Shown: positions 33,849-43,259 of the stretch, piece by piece
Position numbering within the stretch: the stretch's first letter is position 1
How the letters are laid out: every line of letters starts with the position of its first letter
From: Myxococcales bacterium
Lineage (GTDB): Bacteria; Myxococcota_A; Polyangia; Polyangiales; Ga0077539
DNA length: 64,000 nt
Assembly: GCA_016792845.1 (NCBI GenBank)
Contig: JAEUKH010000054.1
Coordinates: forward strand, 62,001-126,000
Direction of reading: 5' to 3'
Translations under genes and position numbers: made by a program
Notes under the pieces: generated by a model
Databases searched by the model: none
What the model saw: the letters and a program-made list of their open reading frames with translations, nothing else
Told to the model about the DNA's origin: nothing

Positions 33849-36659
33849 ATGATGCGAGTTCGCACGTTGTCTTTGCTTGCGGTGGCAGGCGCGCTCCAGG
33901 TGATGGGGTGCAGCGACGATTCTCCGGCGACAGGCGCCGACGCGGGTGCCGACGTGGTGAGTGACCTCGGGAGCGACAGCGGCCCGGTTGACAGCGGTCC
34001 GGTTGACAGCGGCCCGGTTGACAGCGGCCCGGTTGACAGCGGCCCAGTTGACGCGGGCCCTGCCGACAGCGGTCCGGTTGACGCGGGCCCGGTTGACAGC
34101 GGCCCGGCCGATGCGGGCCCGGCCCCGATGGCGCGCACGACGCCCACCCAGGGCAGCGCGGTGGCGGTGTCTTCAGACAACGCCGTGGCCGTCGCGGTAA
34201 ACCGCACTGCACATAGCATTTCGGTGTTCAACCTGACCTTGGGGGCGACCCCTCCGTCGGGGGCGCGGTCGGCGCAGCTGGCGGTGGCGGGGGCCGAGCC
34301 CTTCGCGGTGGTGCTCAGCAACGACGGCAACACCGCCTACGTGGCGCTGCGGCAGGCGAAGCAGGTGGTGGTGGTGAACAACCTCCGCACGGCGCCTTCG
34401 TTGGGTATGCGCATCAACGTCGGGTCTGAGCCCACCAACGTCGCCATTTCGCCCACCGGGGCGCGGCTCTACGTGTCGAATTGGGGCGACGGCACAGTGT
34501 CAGAGATCAATACCGCGACCCTCGCGGTGACGCGCACCATTGACCTCAACGCCTCGCTCGCGAGCACGGGGTTGTTGGGCGACGGTGTGGCCGCGCGGCC
34601 GGCGCTCGCGCACCCTCGCGGCATCACCATCACCAACGACGGCGACGCCGACGACGGCGACGAGACGGTGTTCGTGACTGAGTTCTTCGCCCAGGCGCGC
34701 ACCGAAGGGGTGCCGACCGACGACAGCGCCTTCGACCTGAACCGCCAGGGGCTTGTGTACCGCTTCAACGCGGGCACGGGCGTGGCCGCAGCGCCGGTGC
34801 GCCTCGCGCCGGTGACCGACACGGGGTTTCGCGACGCGGTGGGGGCGACCTCGCCCACGACGGGGCAGATTACGGGCTGCTTCCCGAATCAGCTGTTCGC
34901 GGCCGCGACCGACGGCAACCGGGTGTACGTCAGCGCGGTGTGCGAGTCGCCGCGCGGCCCCACAGGGCCCGACAGCGCCGCGATGACGGGGGTGAACAAC
35001 AACTTCCGCACGCAGATTCATACGGCGCTCTATGTGATCGACGCGACCGCGGGCACCGAGCTCGCGTCGCAGCGGGTGATGCTGACCCAGCGCTTCCACC
35101 AGCTTTATGATACCGCGGCGGTCGACCTCGCGAGCGCCGACCGTCGCATGCCGCTCCTGCCGCTCGACCTCGCGTTCGTGCCGGGCACCCACATCGCGTA
35201 CGTGGTCTCGTACGGCACCGACGCGGTCTACCGTGTGGCCTTCAACGACGCGGGGGCCGTGCAAGAGGTCGGCGCGACGGCGAACCGGTTTATCAACCTC
35301 GCGCCGGGCGGTGAGATCGCCGCGGGGCGCTTGCCGGTGGGCATCGCGGTGGCACCCAACGGCGGCCGTCAGGCCCTGGTGATCAACGAGAACTCGCGAA
35401 ACCTCTCGGTGATTAATTTCTCGACCCAGGCCGTGGTGAGCGCGGTGGCGTCGGCCGATGCGCCCACGGGCGACGATGTGGCGCGCAACACCGGGCGGCG
35501 CTTCTTCGTCACAGGCCTCGGCCGCTGGTCGCTCAACGGCCAAGGGTGGAACAGCTGCGAGAGCTGCCACCCCGACGGTCTCAGCGACAACGTGACCTGG
35601 TACTTCGCCCGCGGCCCGCGGCAGACCACCAGCCTCGACGGCAGCTTCGACGGCCAAGGCAACCAGCGCGTCTTCAACTGGACGGGCATCTTCGACGAGG
35701 TGCACGATTTCGAGCTGAACACCCGCGGCAACTCGGGCGGCGTCGGCGCCATCGTGCACCGCGCCAACAACGGCGCGACGCCGCCTGCGGTGACCAACCT
35801 CGACCGCATCATCTTTGACGGCGCGACCCCCACGGCGCCGCAAGTGCCGACCGCGACGCCGCAAGCCGGGTTGAGCGGCGCGGCCGGGTCGCTGATGCCG
35901 AACTCGACCTCGGTGCCCCGCTCGGTGCTCGCCGACTGGGATGAAATCAACGCGTACGTGCGCGCGATCCGTGCGCCGCGGGCGCCCTCGAACCTCAACC
36001 CCGCAGACGTCATGGCGGGCCGCACGCTCTTCGAGCAGAACAACTGCAACGGCTGCCACGGCGGCTCGCTGTGGACGGTCGGGCGGCGCTTCTATGTGCC
36101 CAACGAGGTGAACAATCACCCCACGACGGGGCTCCTGCGGATGCGCACGTACACGCTGCCGGCGCAGTTTCCGGCGGTGCTGAACCCCGTGGCGGGCAAC
36201 GCGACCGGCCGCAGCGCGACCTTGCGCTTTGTCGGGAGTACTGCTGCAAGTGACGACCAGATCAACTGCGTCTTGCGCGCGGTGGGCACCTTCCCGGCGA
36301 CCCTCGACTCGACGCAGAACGGCGTCGCCCCGACCGGCGTGCGGGTGCGCGAAGTGCGGGCGAACATGACCGCCGCGGCCCAGGGCGCGTCGGGCTTCAA
36401 CCCGCCTGCCCTCATCGGCATGGGCGCGGGTGCGCCCTACTTCCACGCAGGCAACGCCCGCACCCTCGAAGAGACCTTCAACGACGTCTTCGTGGCGCAC
36501 CACCGCACGTTGTCGGCCAACTTCCTCTCGAACAGCTCGACCCGCGCGACCGAGATCCGTCAGATCGTGGCCTTCATCCTCTCGATCGACGACAGCACGA
36601 TGCCCGCCGCGGCGCCGAGCCTCGGGTACAACCACGACCTCTGCCCGACCTCGCTCTGA
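33849..36659 (+). CDS. Beta-propeller plus di-heme peroxidase-like lipoprotein A
   Basis: 936 residues. The signal peptide ends VMGC, a lipobox. A long Asp-Ser-Gly-Pro repeat tether (33966-34128, 15-base DNA repeats) leads into a YVTN-type beta-propeller (AEPFAVVLSNDGNTAYVALRQ, EPTNVAISPTGARLYVSNW). The C-terminal part has two c-type heme motifs, SCESCH and NNCNGCH, and the signature APYFHAGNARTLEETF of the bacterial di-heme cytochrome c peroxidase/MauG group. It starts at the ATG after GAAGGGGG nine bases upstream. With the next, paralogous gene it forms a tandem pair; the propeller may bind a substrate or partner. Enzyme activity unproven. Confidence 0.75.
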   Translation: MMRVRTLSLLAVAGALQVMGCSDDSPATGADAGADVVSDLGSDSGPVDSGPVDSGPVDSGPVDSGPVDAGPADSGPVDAGPVDSGPADAGPAPMARTTPTQGSAVAVSSDNAVAVAVNRTAHSISVFNLTLGATPPSGARSAQLAVAGAEPFAVVLSNDGNTAYVALRQAKQVVVVNNLRTAPSLGMRINVGSEPTNVAISPTGARLYVSNWGDGTVSEINTATLAVTRTIDLNASLASTGLLGDGVAARPALAHPRGITITNDGDADDGDETVFVTEFFAQARTEGVPTDDSAFDLNRQGLVYRFNAGTGVAAAPVRLAPVTDTGFRDAVGATSPTTGQITGCFPNQLFAAATDGNRVYVSAVCESPRGPTGPDSAAMTGVNNNFRTQIHTALYVIDATAGTELASQRVMLTQRFHQLYDTAAVDLASADRRMPLLPLDLAFVPGTHIAYVVSYGTDAVYRVAFNDAGAVQEVGATANRFINLAPGGEIAAGRLPVGIAVAPNGGRQALVINENSRNLSVINFSTQAVVSAVASADAPTGDDVARNTGRRFFVTGLGRWSLNGQGWNSCESCHPDGLSDNVTWYFARGPRQTTSLDGSFDGQGNQRVFNWTGIFDEVHDFELNTRGNSGGVGAIVHRANNGATPPAVTNLDRIIFDGATPTAPQVPTATPQAGLSGAAGSLMPNSTSVPRSVLADWDEINAYVRAIRAPRAPSNLNPADVMAGRTLFEQNNCNGCHGGSLWTVGRRFYVPNEVNNHPTTGLLRMRTYTLPAQFPAVLNPVAGNATGRSATLRFVGSTAASDDQINCVLRAVGTFPATLDSTQNGVAPTGVRVREVRANMTAAAQGASGFNPPALIGMGAGAPYFHAGNARTLEETFNDVFVAHHRTLSANFLSNSSTRATEIRQIVAFILSIDDSTMPAAAPSLGYNHDLCPTSL

Positions 36660-36741
36660 CCCCCCAGAGCACCCACTCTGAACTACATCTTCTGCGGTGA
36701 AATAACCGCGGAAAGTTCTCCCCACGAGGCCACCGGGGCGA

Positions 36742-36747
36742 TACCGT
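36742..36747 (+). promoter_or_regulatory. Leaderless -10 TACCGT
   Basis: TACCGT followed by seven bases and GTG at 36755. Confidence 0.45.
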
Positions 36748-36754
36748 ACCTCGC

Positions 36755-39700
36755 GTGAAGCGTGGCGCGTCTCTCCGGCTGGCCTGGGCGGCTCTTCTTG
36801 GTCTCACTCCTTGTCTCTCGGGGTGTTTTGAAGACATCTCTCAAGGCGCCGATGCGCGCGTCGACGGCGCGTCGACAGACCTCGGCGTTGACGTAGGCGC
36901 TGACCTCGGCGGCGCCGATCTGGGCGTTGACGTAGGCGCCGATCTCGGCGGCACCGACCTCGGCGTCGACGCGGGGCAAGACGTCGCTCCGGTCGACGCG
37001 GGCGGCCTCGACGCGGGCGGCCTCGACGCGGGCGGCTTCGAAACGGGCGCCGAAGACGTCGCGGCGGGCGATGTGGGCGACGCGGGCGTCGACGTGCGCG
37101 ACGTGGGCTTCGACATCCCGACGGTCGACGTTCCGCTGAACACGAACGCGGTGTTGTTGGGCGCGAGCCGCACGAGCGCGGTGGCGATCAGCACCGACGA
37201 TCGGGTGATGGTGAGCGCCAACCGCGGCGCCAACTCGGTGAGCGTGTACGCCCTCGTGCCGGGCTCCTTCGCGCAGGTCGCGCGCATCGAAGAGGTCTCG
37301 ACGGGCAGCGGCTCGGAGCCCTGGTCGGTGGCGCTTCACCCCGACAACAACACCGCCTTCGCCGTCTTGCGCCGCGACCAGCAGCTGGTGCGCATCGACA
37401 ACCTCCGCGGCGGCGCGACCCTCGCGATGGCCCGCGCCTCGCTCGGCGCAGAGCCTACGGGGCTCGCCATCTCACCCCTCGGTCGCACGGCGTTCGCCGC
37501 GAATTTCGCGGAGGGCACCGTCTCGGTGGTCGACACCGGCACCATGCGGGTGAGCGGCACCATCGACCTCAACGCGGTGCTCGCCGCCAGCGGCATGTTG
37601 GGCCCCTCGGCGACCGCGCGGCCTGGCCTCTCGCACCCGCGCGCGGTGCTCGTCACCAACGACGGCGACACCGACGAGCGCGACGAGACGCTCTACGTCA
37701 CCGAGTACTTCGCCCAGCGTCGGCTCACCGTCACCCAGACCGGCAACGACCGCTTCGACCTCTCTCACCAAGGGGTCGTGTATCGCATCCCCTTGGCCAC
37801 CCTCGTGCCCGAGGTGGTCACCCTCGCGCCGGTCACCGACATGGGCTTTCGCGACGCCAACAACGTCGTCGCGGGGTGTTACCCCAACGCCCTCAGCGCC
37901 CTCGCCATCGCGAGCAACCGGGTCTACGTCGTCGCGACCTGCGTGTCGCCGCGCGGGCCGAGCGGTGACGCGCCCACAAGCACCGGCGCCGACGCCGGGG
38001 TCGACGCGGGCGCCGACGCGGGGCCTCGCGACGCGAGCGGCGACGTGGGCGACGTGCCCGACAGCGGCCCGCCCGCGCTGCCCCCGTTGCCCCAAGCGCG
38101 GCAGAACCTTCGCACGGTGCAGACCCCGGCCATCTTCGTGCTCGACCACGCGGCGAGCCCGACGGTCGAGCTCCCGGCCCAAAGGGTGCTGCTCAACGCG
38201 CGCTTTCAGGCGCTCTACGACACCCGGCGCACGCCCGACACCGACGCGCGGCGCATGCCGCTCAACCCCGTCGACATCGCGTTCTCGCCGATCGCCAACG
38301 GGTCGACCGCGACCTCGCTGGTGGCCTGGGTGCTCAGCGCCGGGAGCGACGCCCTCTTTCGCGTGCGCTTCAACACCAGCGGCACCCTCGCCGAAGTGGG
38401 TGCCGCCGCGCCTGCGCCGCTCTATGTCGACCTCGCGGGGGGGGTGCTCCCGGGGCGCACGCCGTACGGCCTCGCGCTCTCGTCGTTGAGCGCCAACAAC
38501 GCCGCGGTGGTGTACGAAAACTCTCGTAATCTCAATGTGGTACGCCTCGACACCCAGGTGGTCGTGGCGGGCACCGAGGTGGCCAACGCGGCCCCCGGGA
38601 TCGCCGTGCAGCAGGTGCTCGACGGGCGCAGGCTCTTCGTGTCGGGCCTCAACCGCTGGTCGCTGAACGGGCAGGGGTGGTTGAGCTGCGAGAGCTGTCA
38701 CCCCGACGGGCTGAGCGACAACGTCACCTGGTACACGGCGCGCGGGCCGCGGCAGACGCCCTCGCTCGAAGAGACCCTCGACCTCAGCGGTCGCCCCAAG
38801 CTCCTCGGATGGACGGCCACCCACGATGAGCTCGCCGATCAAGAGAGCGAGGTGCGCGGGCTCGGCGGGGGCGTAGGGGCGATCGTCTATCGCAATGACA
38901 ACGGCGCGACCCCACCGGTGATCTCAGCGGCCGATCGCATCGTCTACGATGGCACCGCGGCGGTGGCGCCCCAACGGGCCACGGCCGAACGCAACGATGG
39001 CCTGCACGGGGCCGTCGACGCGATCGCAACCTCGACGGGCACGGGTTCGGTGCGCGCCAGCAACACCCACTGGAGTCTCCTCTCGCTCTACGTGCGCTCG
39101 ATCCGCTCGCCGCGCCCGCCCGTGGGCCTCAACGCGAGCGACGTCACCGCGGGCCGGATGCGCTTCGTCGAAGGCCAATGCGCCGCGTGTCACGGGGGCC
39201 CTCGGTGGACCCTCGCCGAGCGCTTCTACGACCCCGGCGCGCGGGTCACGGCGGCCGTCGGCGGCGCCCTGGTGGCCCAAAGTTGGACGCGCCCGGCGGG
39301 CTTTCCGGCTGACATCGTGACCGCCGCGAGCGCCGCCTATCGGCTCAACCCGACCGATCCGCGCAACGACCAGATCAGCTGTGTGTTGCGGAGCGTGGGC
39401 ACCTGGGCTGTTGGCGCCGGGGTGACCCCGATGGGGGTGCTCCTCGCCGAGGTGCGCAGCGACATGACCACGGCCTCCCAAGGCCAGAACGGCTTCAGCC
39501 CGCCCTCGCTGGTGGGGCTGAACCTCTCGGCGCCCTACTTCCACGGAGGCAACGCGCGCACCCTCGAAGAGGCCCTCAGCGACACCTTCCGGGTGCACCA
39601 TCAGGCGTACGCGCGCACCTTCCTGAGCGGCACCGACCGCGCCACGGTGGTGCGCCAGCTCGCGGCCTTCTTGCAGTCTCTCGACGGCCGCAACGACCCC

Positions 39701-39775
39701 ATCGCCGTGCCCAGCACCGTGCCCGGCACCACCGCCTTCAACCCCAACCTCTGCGCGGGCTATCGCGCCCCCTGA
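36755..39775 (+). CDS. Beta-propeller plus di-heme peroxidase-like lipoprotein B (paralogue)
   Basis: 1006 residues, a diverged tandem duplicate of the upstream gene. Lipobox LSGC; tether LGVDVGADLGG repeated several times (36895-36975); propeller with EPTGLAISPLGRTAFAANFAEG; heme motifs SCESCH and QCAACH; C-terminal APYFHGGNARTLEEA. The fusion of propeller and peroxidase is kept, but a second Asp-rich insertion (TGADAGVDAGADAGPRDASGDV) sits inside the propeller. GTG start fixed by TACCGT seven bases before. The pair likely acts on the cell surface or in the periplasm with electron transfer partners. Confidence 0.75.
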   Translation: MKRGASLRLAWAALLGLTPCLSGCFEDISQGADARVDGASTDLGVDVGADLGGADLGVDVGADLGGTDLGVDAGQDVAPVDAGGLDAGGLDAGGFETGAEDVAAGDVGDAGVDVRDVGFDIPTVDVPLNTNAVLLGASRTSAVAISTDDRVMVSANRGANSVSVYALVPGSFAQVARIEEVSTGSGSEPWSVALHPDNNTAFAVLRRDQQLVRIDNLRGGATLAMARASLGAEPTGLAISPLGRTAFAANFAEGTVSVVDTGTMRVSGTIDLNAVLAASGMLGPSATARPGLSHPRAVLVTNDGDTDERDETLYVTEYFAQRRLTVTQTGNDRFDLSHQGVVYRIPLATLVPEVVTLAPVTDMGFRDANNVVAGCYPNALSALAIASNRVYVVATCVSPRGPSGDAPTSTGADAGVDAGADAGPRDASGDVGDVPDSGPPALPPLPQARQNLRTVQTPAIFVLDHAASPTVELPAQRVLLNARFQALYDTRRTPDTDARRMPLNPVDIAFSPIANGSTATSLVAWVLSAGSDALFRVRFNTSGTLAEVGAAAPAPLYVDLAGGVLPGRTPYGLALSSLSANNAAVVYENSRNLNVVRLDTQVVVAGTEVANAAPGIAVQQVLDGRRLFVSGLNRWSLNGQGWLSCESCHPDGLSDNVTWYTARGPRQTPSLEETLDLSGRPKLLGWTATHDELADQESEVRGLGGGVGAIVYRNDNGATPPVISAADRIVYDGTAAVAPQRATAERNDGLHGAVDAIATSTGTGSVRASNTHWSLLSLYVRSIRSPRPPVGLNASDVTAGRMRFVEGQCAACHGGPRWTLAERFYDPGARVTAAVGGALVAQSWTRPAGFPADIVTAASAAYRLNPTDPRNDQISCVLRSVGTWAVGAGVTPMGVLLAEVRSDMTTASQGQNGFSPPSLVGLNLSAPYFHGGNARTLEEALSDTFRVHHQAYARTFLSGTDRATVVRQLAAFLQSLDGRNDPIAVPSTVPGTTAFNPNLCAGYRAP

Positions 39776-39827
39776 GCGCGCGGCGCGGGCCCTCGCACCA
39801 TTCCCTGCACAGAACGCCGCGGCGGGT

Positions 39828-39856
39828 TTGACACCTCTGCGAAGAACGTCAACTCT
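39828..39856 (+). promoter_or_regulatory. Candidate promoter TTGACA-17-AACTCT
   Basis: TTGACA at 39828-39833, a 17-base gap and AACTCT at 39851-39856, 11 bases before the ATG of the membrane-protein gene. Confidence 0.4.
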
Positions 39857-39867
39857 CGCCGCGCGCC

Positions 39868-41049
39868 ATGCAACAAATCCTCGTCTACGCCAACAACCAC
39901 ATCGACCCGCCCTGGTCGTACGTGATCATGCTGGGCTTCACGGTCTTCGCCCTCGCGGCGCTGTACTTCGCCTTTCAACAGCGGAGCCTCGCGCGTCGCG
40001 CCGAGGCCGAGGCCGAACAGATGCAGCACGCCCAACAGCCGCTAAAACAAGGCATGGGCTTCGTCGCCGGGCAGGTCGAGCTCGCGCGCGGTGAAACCCT
40101 CGCGCTCGATGTGACGGTGACTCAACATGGCACAGAATCGCACACGAAGAACGGCACCTTCCATCAGTGGAACGAGAAGGCGCGGCAGGTTCGGGCGCGG
40201 CCCTTTTACCTTCGGCATCCGAGCGGCGCGCGGGTGCGCGTCGAGCCCGGCCAGCAGGTGGTGCTGATCGATCGATTGTCGCAGCGCGCGTGGGTCGAGC
40301 CCGCCGTGCGACGGATGCGGGCCTCCCTCGCGCCCGGCTCGTTCGTGCTCGTCGAGGGCACCCTCAGCACGGGGCACGACCCCGAGAATGCGGCCGCGCA
40401 AGGGGGCTACCGTGACGGGGCCCTCGGGTGGTCGATGGTGCCGCGCCCCGACGGCTCGATGGAGGTGTGCTGCGAGCCCCCCGCGCGACGCCACGCGCTC
40501 AGGGCGAGGGGCCTCGGCCGGAGCTTGAAATGGGCCGCACTGACCATGATCCTGGGCCTCGCGCCCGCGGTGGGCTTCTTCTCGCGGCTCGTGCTGGGCA
40601 GCGATGAGTCGCTCTACCTCCAGCGCACCGCAACATGGACGACGCGCTCGCGCCGCGGCGGCACCGCACACCACTACGGGATGTACGTGACGCGCCCGCG
40701 CGGGGGCTGGGCAAACGAGCGCTACGAGCTCGACGAAGACGACTACGTGCGCCTCGAACAGCTCTCAGGCCCCGCCGAGGTATGGATGCGTGTCGTGCCT
40801 GACTCGCCCGCGTTGACCTCGCCCGGTCAGGGCACCTCGGTGCACGTCGGCGTGGCGGCCTTTCTCGGGCTCATGACGGCCCTCGGGTGGGGCGTGGTGA
40901 TGACGGGGCACAACTACCGCCGTTGGTACCACCCCGGGGCCGCAAAGCACCACGGCAAGGGCCCCCTGGGGATGCCCACCGGCGAGCGCTTCGCTGACGA
41001 GACGGGGCACGCGCCGCCCTACGGTCACGCGCCGATGGGCCCCGGCTGA
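39868..41049 (+). CDS. Membrane protein with GIDE-like domain
   Basis: 393 residues. Three hydrophobic segments (residues 17-35, about 212-232 and near 335) bracket a beta-rich region. The part with KARQVRARPFYLRHPSGARVRVEPG resembles the GIDE domain of the mitochondrial MULAN E3 ligase family, a fold also present in bacterial membrane proteins; this is by-eye similarity. The C-terminal tail is His/Gly/Pro-rich (KHHGKGPLGMP). No RING finger is present, so no ligase activity is implied. Role unknown. Confidence 0.55.
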   Translation: MQQILVYANNHIDPPWSYVIMLGFTVFALAALYFAFQQRSLARRAEAEAEQMQHAQQPLKQGMGFVAGQVELARGETLALDVTVTQHGTESHTKNGTFHQWNEKARQVRARPFYLRHPSGARVRVEPGQQVVLIDRLSQRAWVEPAVRRMRASLAPGSFVLVEGTLSTGHDPENAAAQGGYRDGALGWSMVPRPDGSMEVCCEPPARRHALRARGLGRSLKWAALTMILGLAPAVGFFSRLVLGSDESLYLQRTATWTTRSRRGGTAHHYGMYVTRPRGGWANERYELDEDDYVRLEQLSGPAEVWMRVVPDSPALTSPGQGTSVHVGVAAFLGLMTALGWGVVMTGHNYRRWYHPGAAKHHGKGPLGMPTGERFADETGHAPPYGHAPMGPG

Positions 41050-41065
41050 GCCGCCCGACGCGCCC

Positions 41066-41932
41066 TCAGACCCGCCGCAGACGCTCGGCCACGAGGCGCG
41101 TCACCGAGGTCATCGCGAGCAGCAGCACCGCCGCCAGGGTGGCCGTCTCGCGGCTCCCCGGGCTCGGGTGCACCCAACCCTGCCAGATGGTCACCGAGAG
41201 GGCGCGGGCGGGGCCCTCTAGGCCCGCCGTGAAGACCAGCGGCGCCCCCGCGGCCATGGCCCGCGACGCGATCGCCAAGGCCGCCGCCGCGAGCCCCCGG
41301 GCGGCCTCGGGGAGCGTCACCGACAAGAAGGTGTGACCCGTCGAGGCGCCCAAGGCCGTCGAGGCCGTTTCGAGCTCCCGCGAGACGCGCCCGAGGGCCT
41401 CTTCGGCCTGCACCGTGGCCACGGGTACGCTCATCGCGGCGAGCACGACGGCGCCCGAGAACCACCCCCGGGCTGAGACCCCCATGGCCATCAAGACCAG
41501 CGCCCCCGCGACGCCGTAGACCACCCCCGGGAGCGTCGCCAAGGCCTCGATGGCGAAGCCCAGGGTCGAGGCGAGCCGGCGGCTCCGAGAGAGCCGGGTG
41601 CGCCACATCGCGACCGCGACCCCGAGCGGCAACGCGAAGCAGACCGTGAGGGCGGTGATGCGCAGGGTGACCCCCAAGGCGGGGGCCAGACCCGCGACCC
41701 GCGAAGGGTCGGCCCGGAGCAGCCGCAGCGCCCGAAGCGACAAGCCCAGAAGCGGCGCCGTGAGGGCCCCGATCACCGTCGCCGAGACGAGCCCGAGACT
41801 CAAAGGACCTAGGGCGATGCGCCGGGGGCCGACGCGTCGGAGCGATCCGGGCGGGTCGAGCGACGCGAGAGCATCGCCACGGAGGCCGTAAGCAACAGAA
41901 GCACCAGGGTCAGGGCTGAGAGGGTCTGCCAT
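41066..41932 (-). CDS. pstA: Phosphate ABC transporter permease PstA-like
   Basis: 288 residues with six hydrophobic segments. The motif EEALGRVSRELETASTALGASTGHTF is the cytoplasmic EAA loop of Pst permeases, and FAIEALATLPGVVYGVAGALV is typical of PstA. The start is uncertain: ATG at 41932 gives the usual length but overlaps pstC by 124 bases; TTG at 41803 gives 246 residues. The overlap reads through the C-terminal tail of PstC in another frame. Last gene of the pstB-phoU-pstC-pstA set. Confidence 0.8.
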   Translation of the reverse strand: MADPLSPDPGASVAYGLRGDALASLDPPGSLRRVGPRRIALGPLSLGLVSATVIGALTAPLLGLSLRALRLLRADPSRVAGLAPALGVTLRITALTVCFALPLGVAVAMWRTRLSRSRRLASTLGFAIEALATLPGVVYGVAGALVLMAMGVSARGWFSGAVVLAAMSVPVATVQAEEALGRVSRELETASTALGASTGHTFLSVTLPEAARGLAAAALAIASRAMAAGAPLVFTAGLEGPARALSVTIWQGWVHPSPGSRETATLAAVLLLAMTSVTRLVAERLRRV

Positions 41933-42588
41933 TCGCGTTCGGTGTGGGTCAACGTTGAGAGCCTGACGATGCGCGCGGCGAGGGGCTCGTCGACGCGGGT
42001 GGTGACCATCGAGACCGCGAGCGACTCGCCGATGGCGCGCAAAAATCCGAGTCCCGCCGCGCTCACGAGGCCTCGCCAGGCCGCGGGCACGACCCCCCGC
42101 CAGGCCGTGTGCCAAGGGCTCGCCCCGAGCGCCGCGCTGGTCTCGCGCAAGCCCTCGGGGACCTTCGAAAACGCGCGCATCGCGAGCAGGGTGATGGTGG
42201 GCAGGGCCATCGCCGCGAGCACCAGCGTGGCGCTCACCCGCGGCGCGACCCCGCCGAGCCAGGTGGCGCCCCAGAGCCCGTACACCGCCGCGGGGGTGGC
42301 CGCCGCGAGCTCAAAGAAGCGACGCCCGCGCTCGCGACCCGAGGGGCCCAAGAGCTCGCTCAGCGACACCGCCGTCAAGAGCGCTGGGAGCGACGCCAAG
42401 GTCACCGCGCCGAGCGCGCTCGTGAGGGTCGCCGACAGGCTGCGCGCGACGCCCACGGTCTCGGCGCGCCCGAGGCCGCTCGCGCCAACCCACGAGATCG
42501 GCGCGACGATCAAGAGCCCCGCCCCGAGCACGGTGAAGACCCCCGCACGGGCCACGGCGCGGAGCCACACGCTGTCGACGCCGCTCAC
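41809..42588 (-). CDS. pstC: Phosphate ABC transporter permease PstC-like
   Basis: 259 residues, six membrane segments. SKVPEGLRETSAALGASPWHTAWR is the EAA loop of the permease, and GESLAVSMVTT the conserved PstC segment after it. It pairs with PstA to form the inner-membrane channel. The GTG overlaps the phoU stop by four bases (GTGA), a coupled translation unit. Confidence 0.85.
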   Translation of the reverse strand: MSGVDSVWLRAVARAGVFTVLGAGLLIVAPISWVGASGLGRAETVGVARSLSATLTSALGAVTLASLPALLTAVSLSELLGPSGRERGRRFFELAAATPAAVYGLWGATWLGGVAPRVSATLVLAAMALPTITLLAMRAFSKVPEGLRETSAALGASPWHTAWRGVVPAAWRGLVSAAGLGFLRAIGESLAVSMVTTRVDEPLAARIVRLSTLTHTEREWQTLSALTLVLLLLTASVAMLSRRSTRPDRSDASAPGASP

Positions 42589-43259
42589 CGCGCGGCGCCT
42601 CGGCGATGGCGCACGTTGTCGCCGCGCACCATGAAGACCACGTGCTCGGCGAGGTTGGTGGCGTGGTCGCCCACCCGCTCAAGGTAGCGCCCCACCGAGG
42701 CGACCGATTGGGCCACGGGGATGGCCTCGGGGTGCTCGCGCATCCACACGAACATGCGGCGCAAGAGCTGGCCGTAGAGGGCGTCGACCTCGGCGTCGCG
42801 GGCCAGCATGGCCTCGGCGCGGTCGGCGTCGCGGGCCACGAACGCGTCGAGCGACTCGCGCAACATCGCCAGGGCCATCTCGCTCATCGTCGCGATCTCG
42901 GGGTGCGGCGGGAGCTGCTTGCAAATCGCGACCTCGCCCACCCGCTCGGCGATGTTCTTCGCCTCGTCGCCGATGCGCTCGAGGTCGGTGACAAACTTCA
43001 GCGCCGTGGTGATAAACCTGAGGTCGTCGGCCACCGGCTGGCGCAGCGCGAGGATGCGCAGCGCGAGCTCGTCGATCTCGATCTCGTCGCGGTCGATGCG
43101 CTCGTCGAGCGCGCTCACGTCGTCGGCGCGCCCCTGGTCGCGCTCGGCGAAGGCCGTCACGGCCTCTGAGACGGCCCGCTCGCAGCGCGCGCCCATCGCG
43201 AGGAGGTTGCCCCGAAGCTCGCGCAGCTCGGCCTCGAAATCGCGCGAAAAATGCGTCAT
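42585..43259 (-). CDS. phoU: Phosphate signalling protein PhoU
   Basis: 224 residues, all helical, with the two PhoU repeats: DDLRFITTALKFVTDLERIGDEAKNIAER and VASVGRYLERVGDHATNLAEHVVF, each with the metal-binding ERxGD...N pattern. PhoU represses PhoR and adjusts the Pst transporter when phosphate is ample. Unusually it is placed between pstB and pstC rather than at the end. Confidence 0.93.
   Translation of the reverse strand: MTHFSRDFEAELRELRGNLLAMGARCERAVSEAVTAFAERDQGRADDVSALDERIDRDEIEIDELALRILALRQPVADDLRFITTALKFVTDLERIGDEAKNIAERVGEVAICKQLPPHPEIATMSEMALAMLRESLDAFVARDADRAEAMLARDAEVDALYGQLLRRMFVWMREHPEAIPVAQSVASVGRYLERVGDHATNLAEHVVFMVRGDNVRHRRGAAR

Noticed and set aside
32953..34212. Long N-terminal extension of peptide deformylase
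   Set aside because: The extension is Pro/Arg/Cys low-complexity and overlaps the tether of the neighbouring lipoprotein in reverse.
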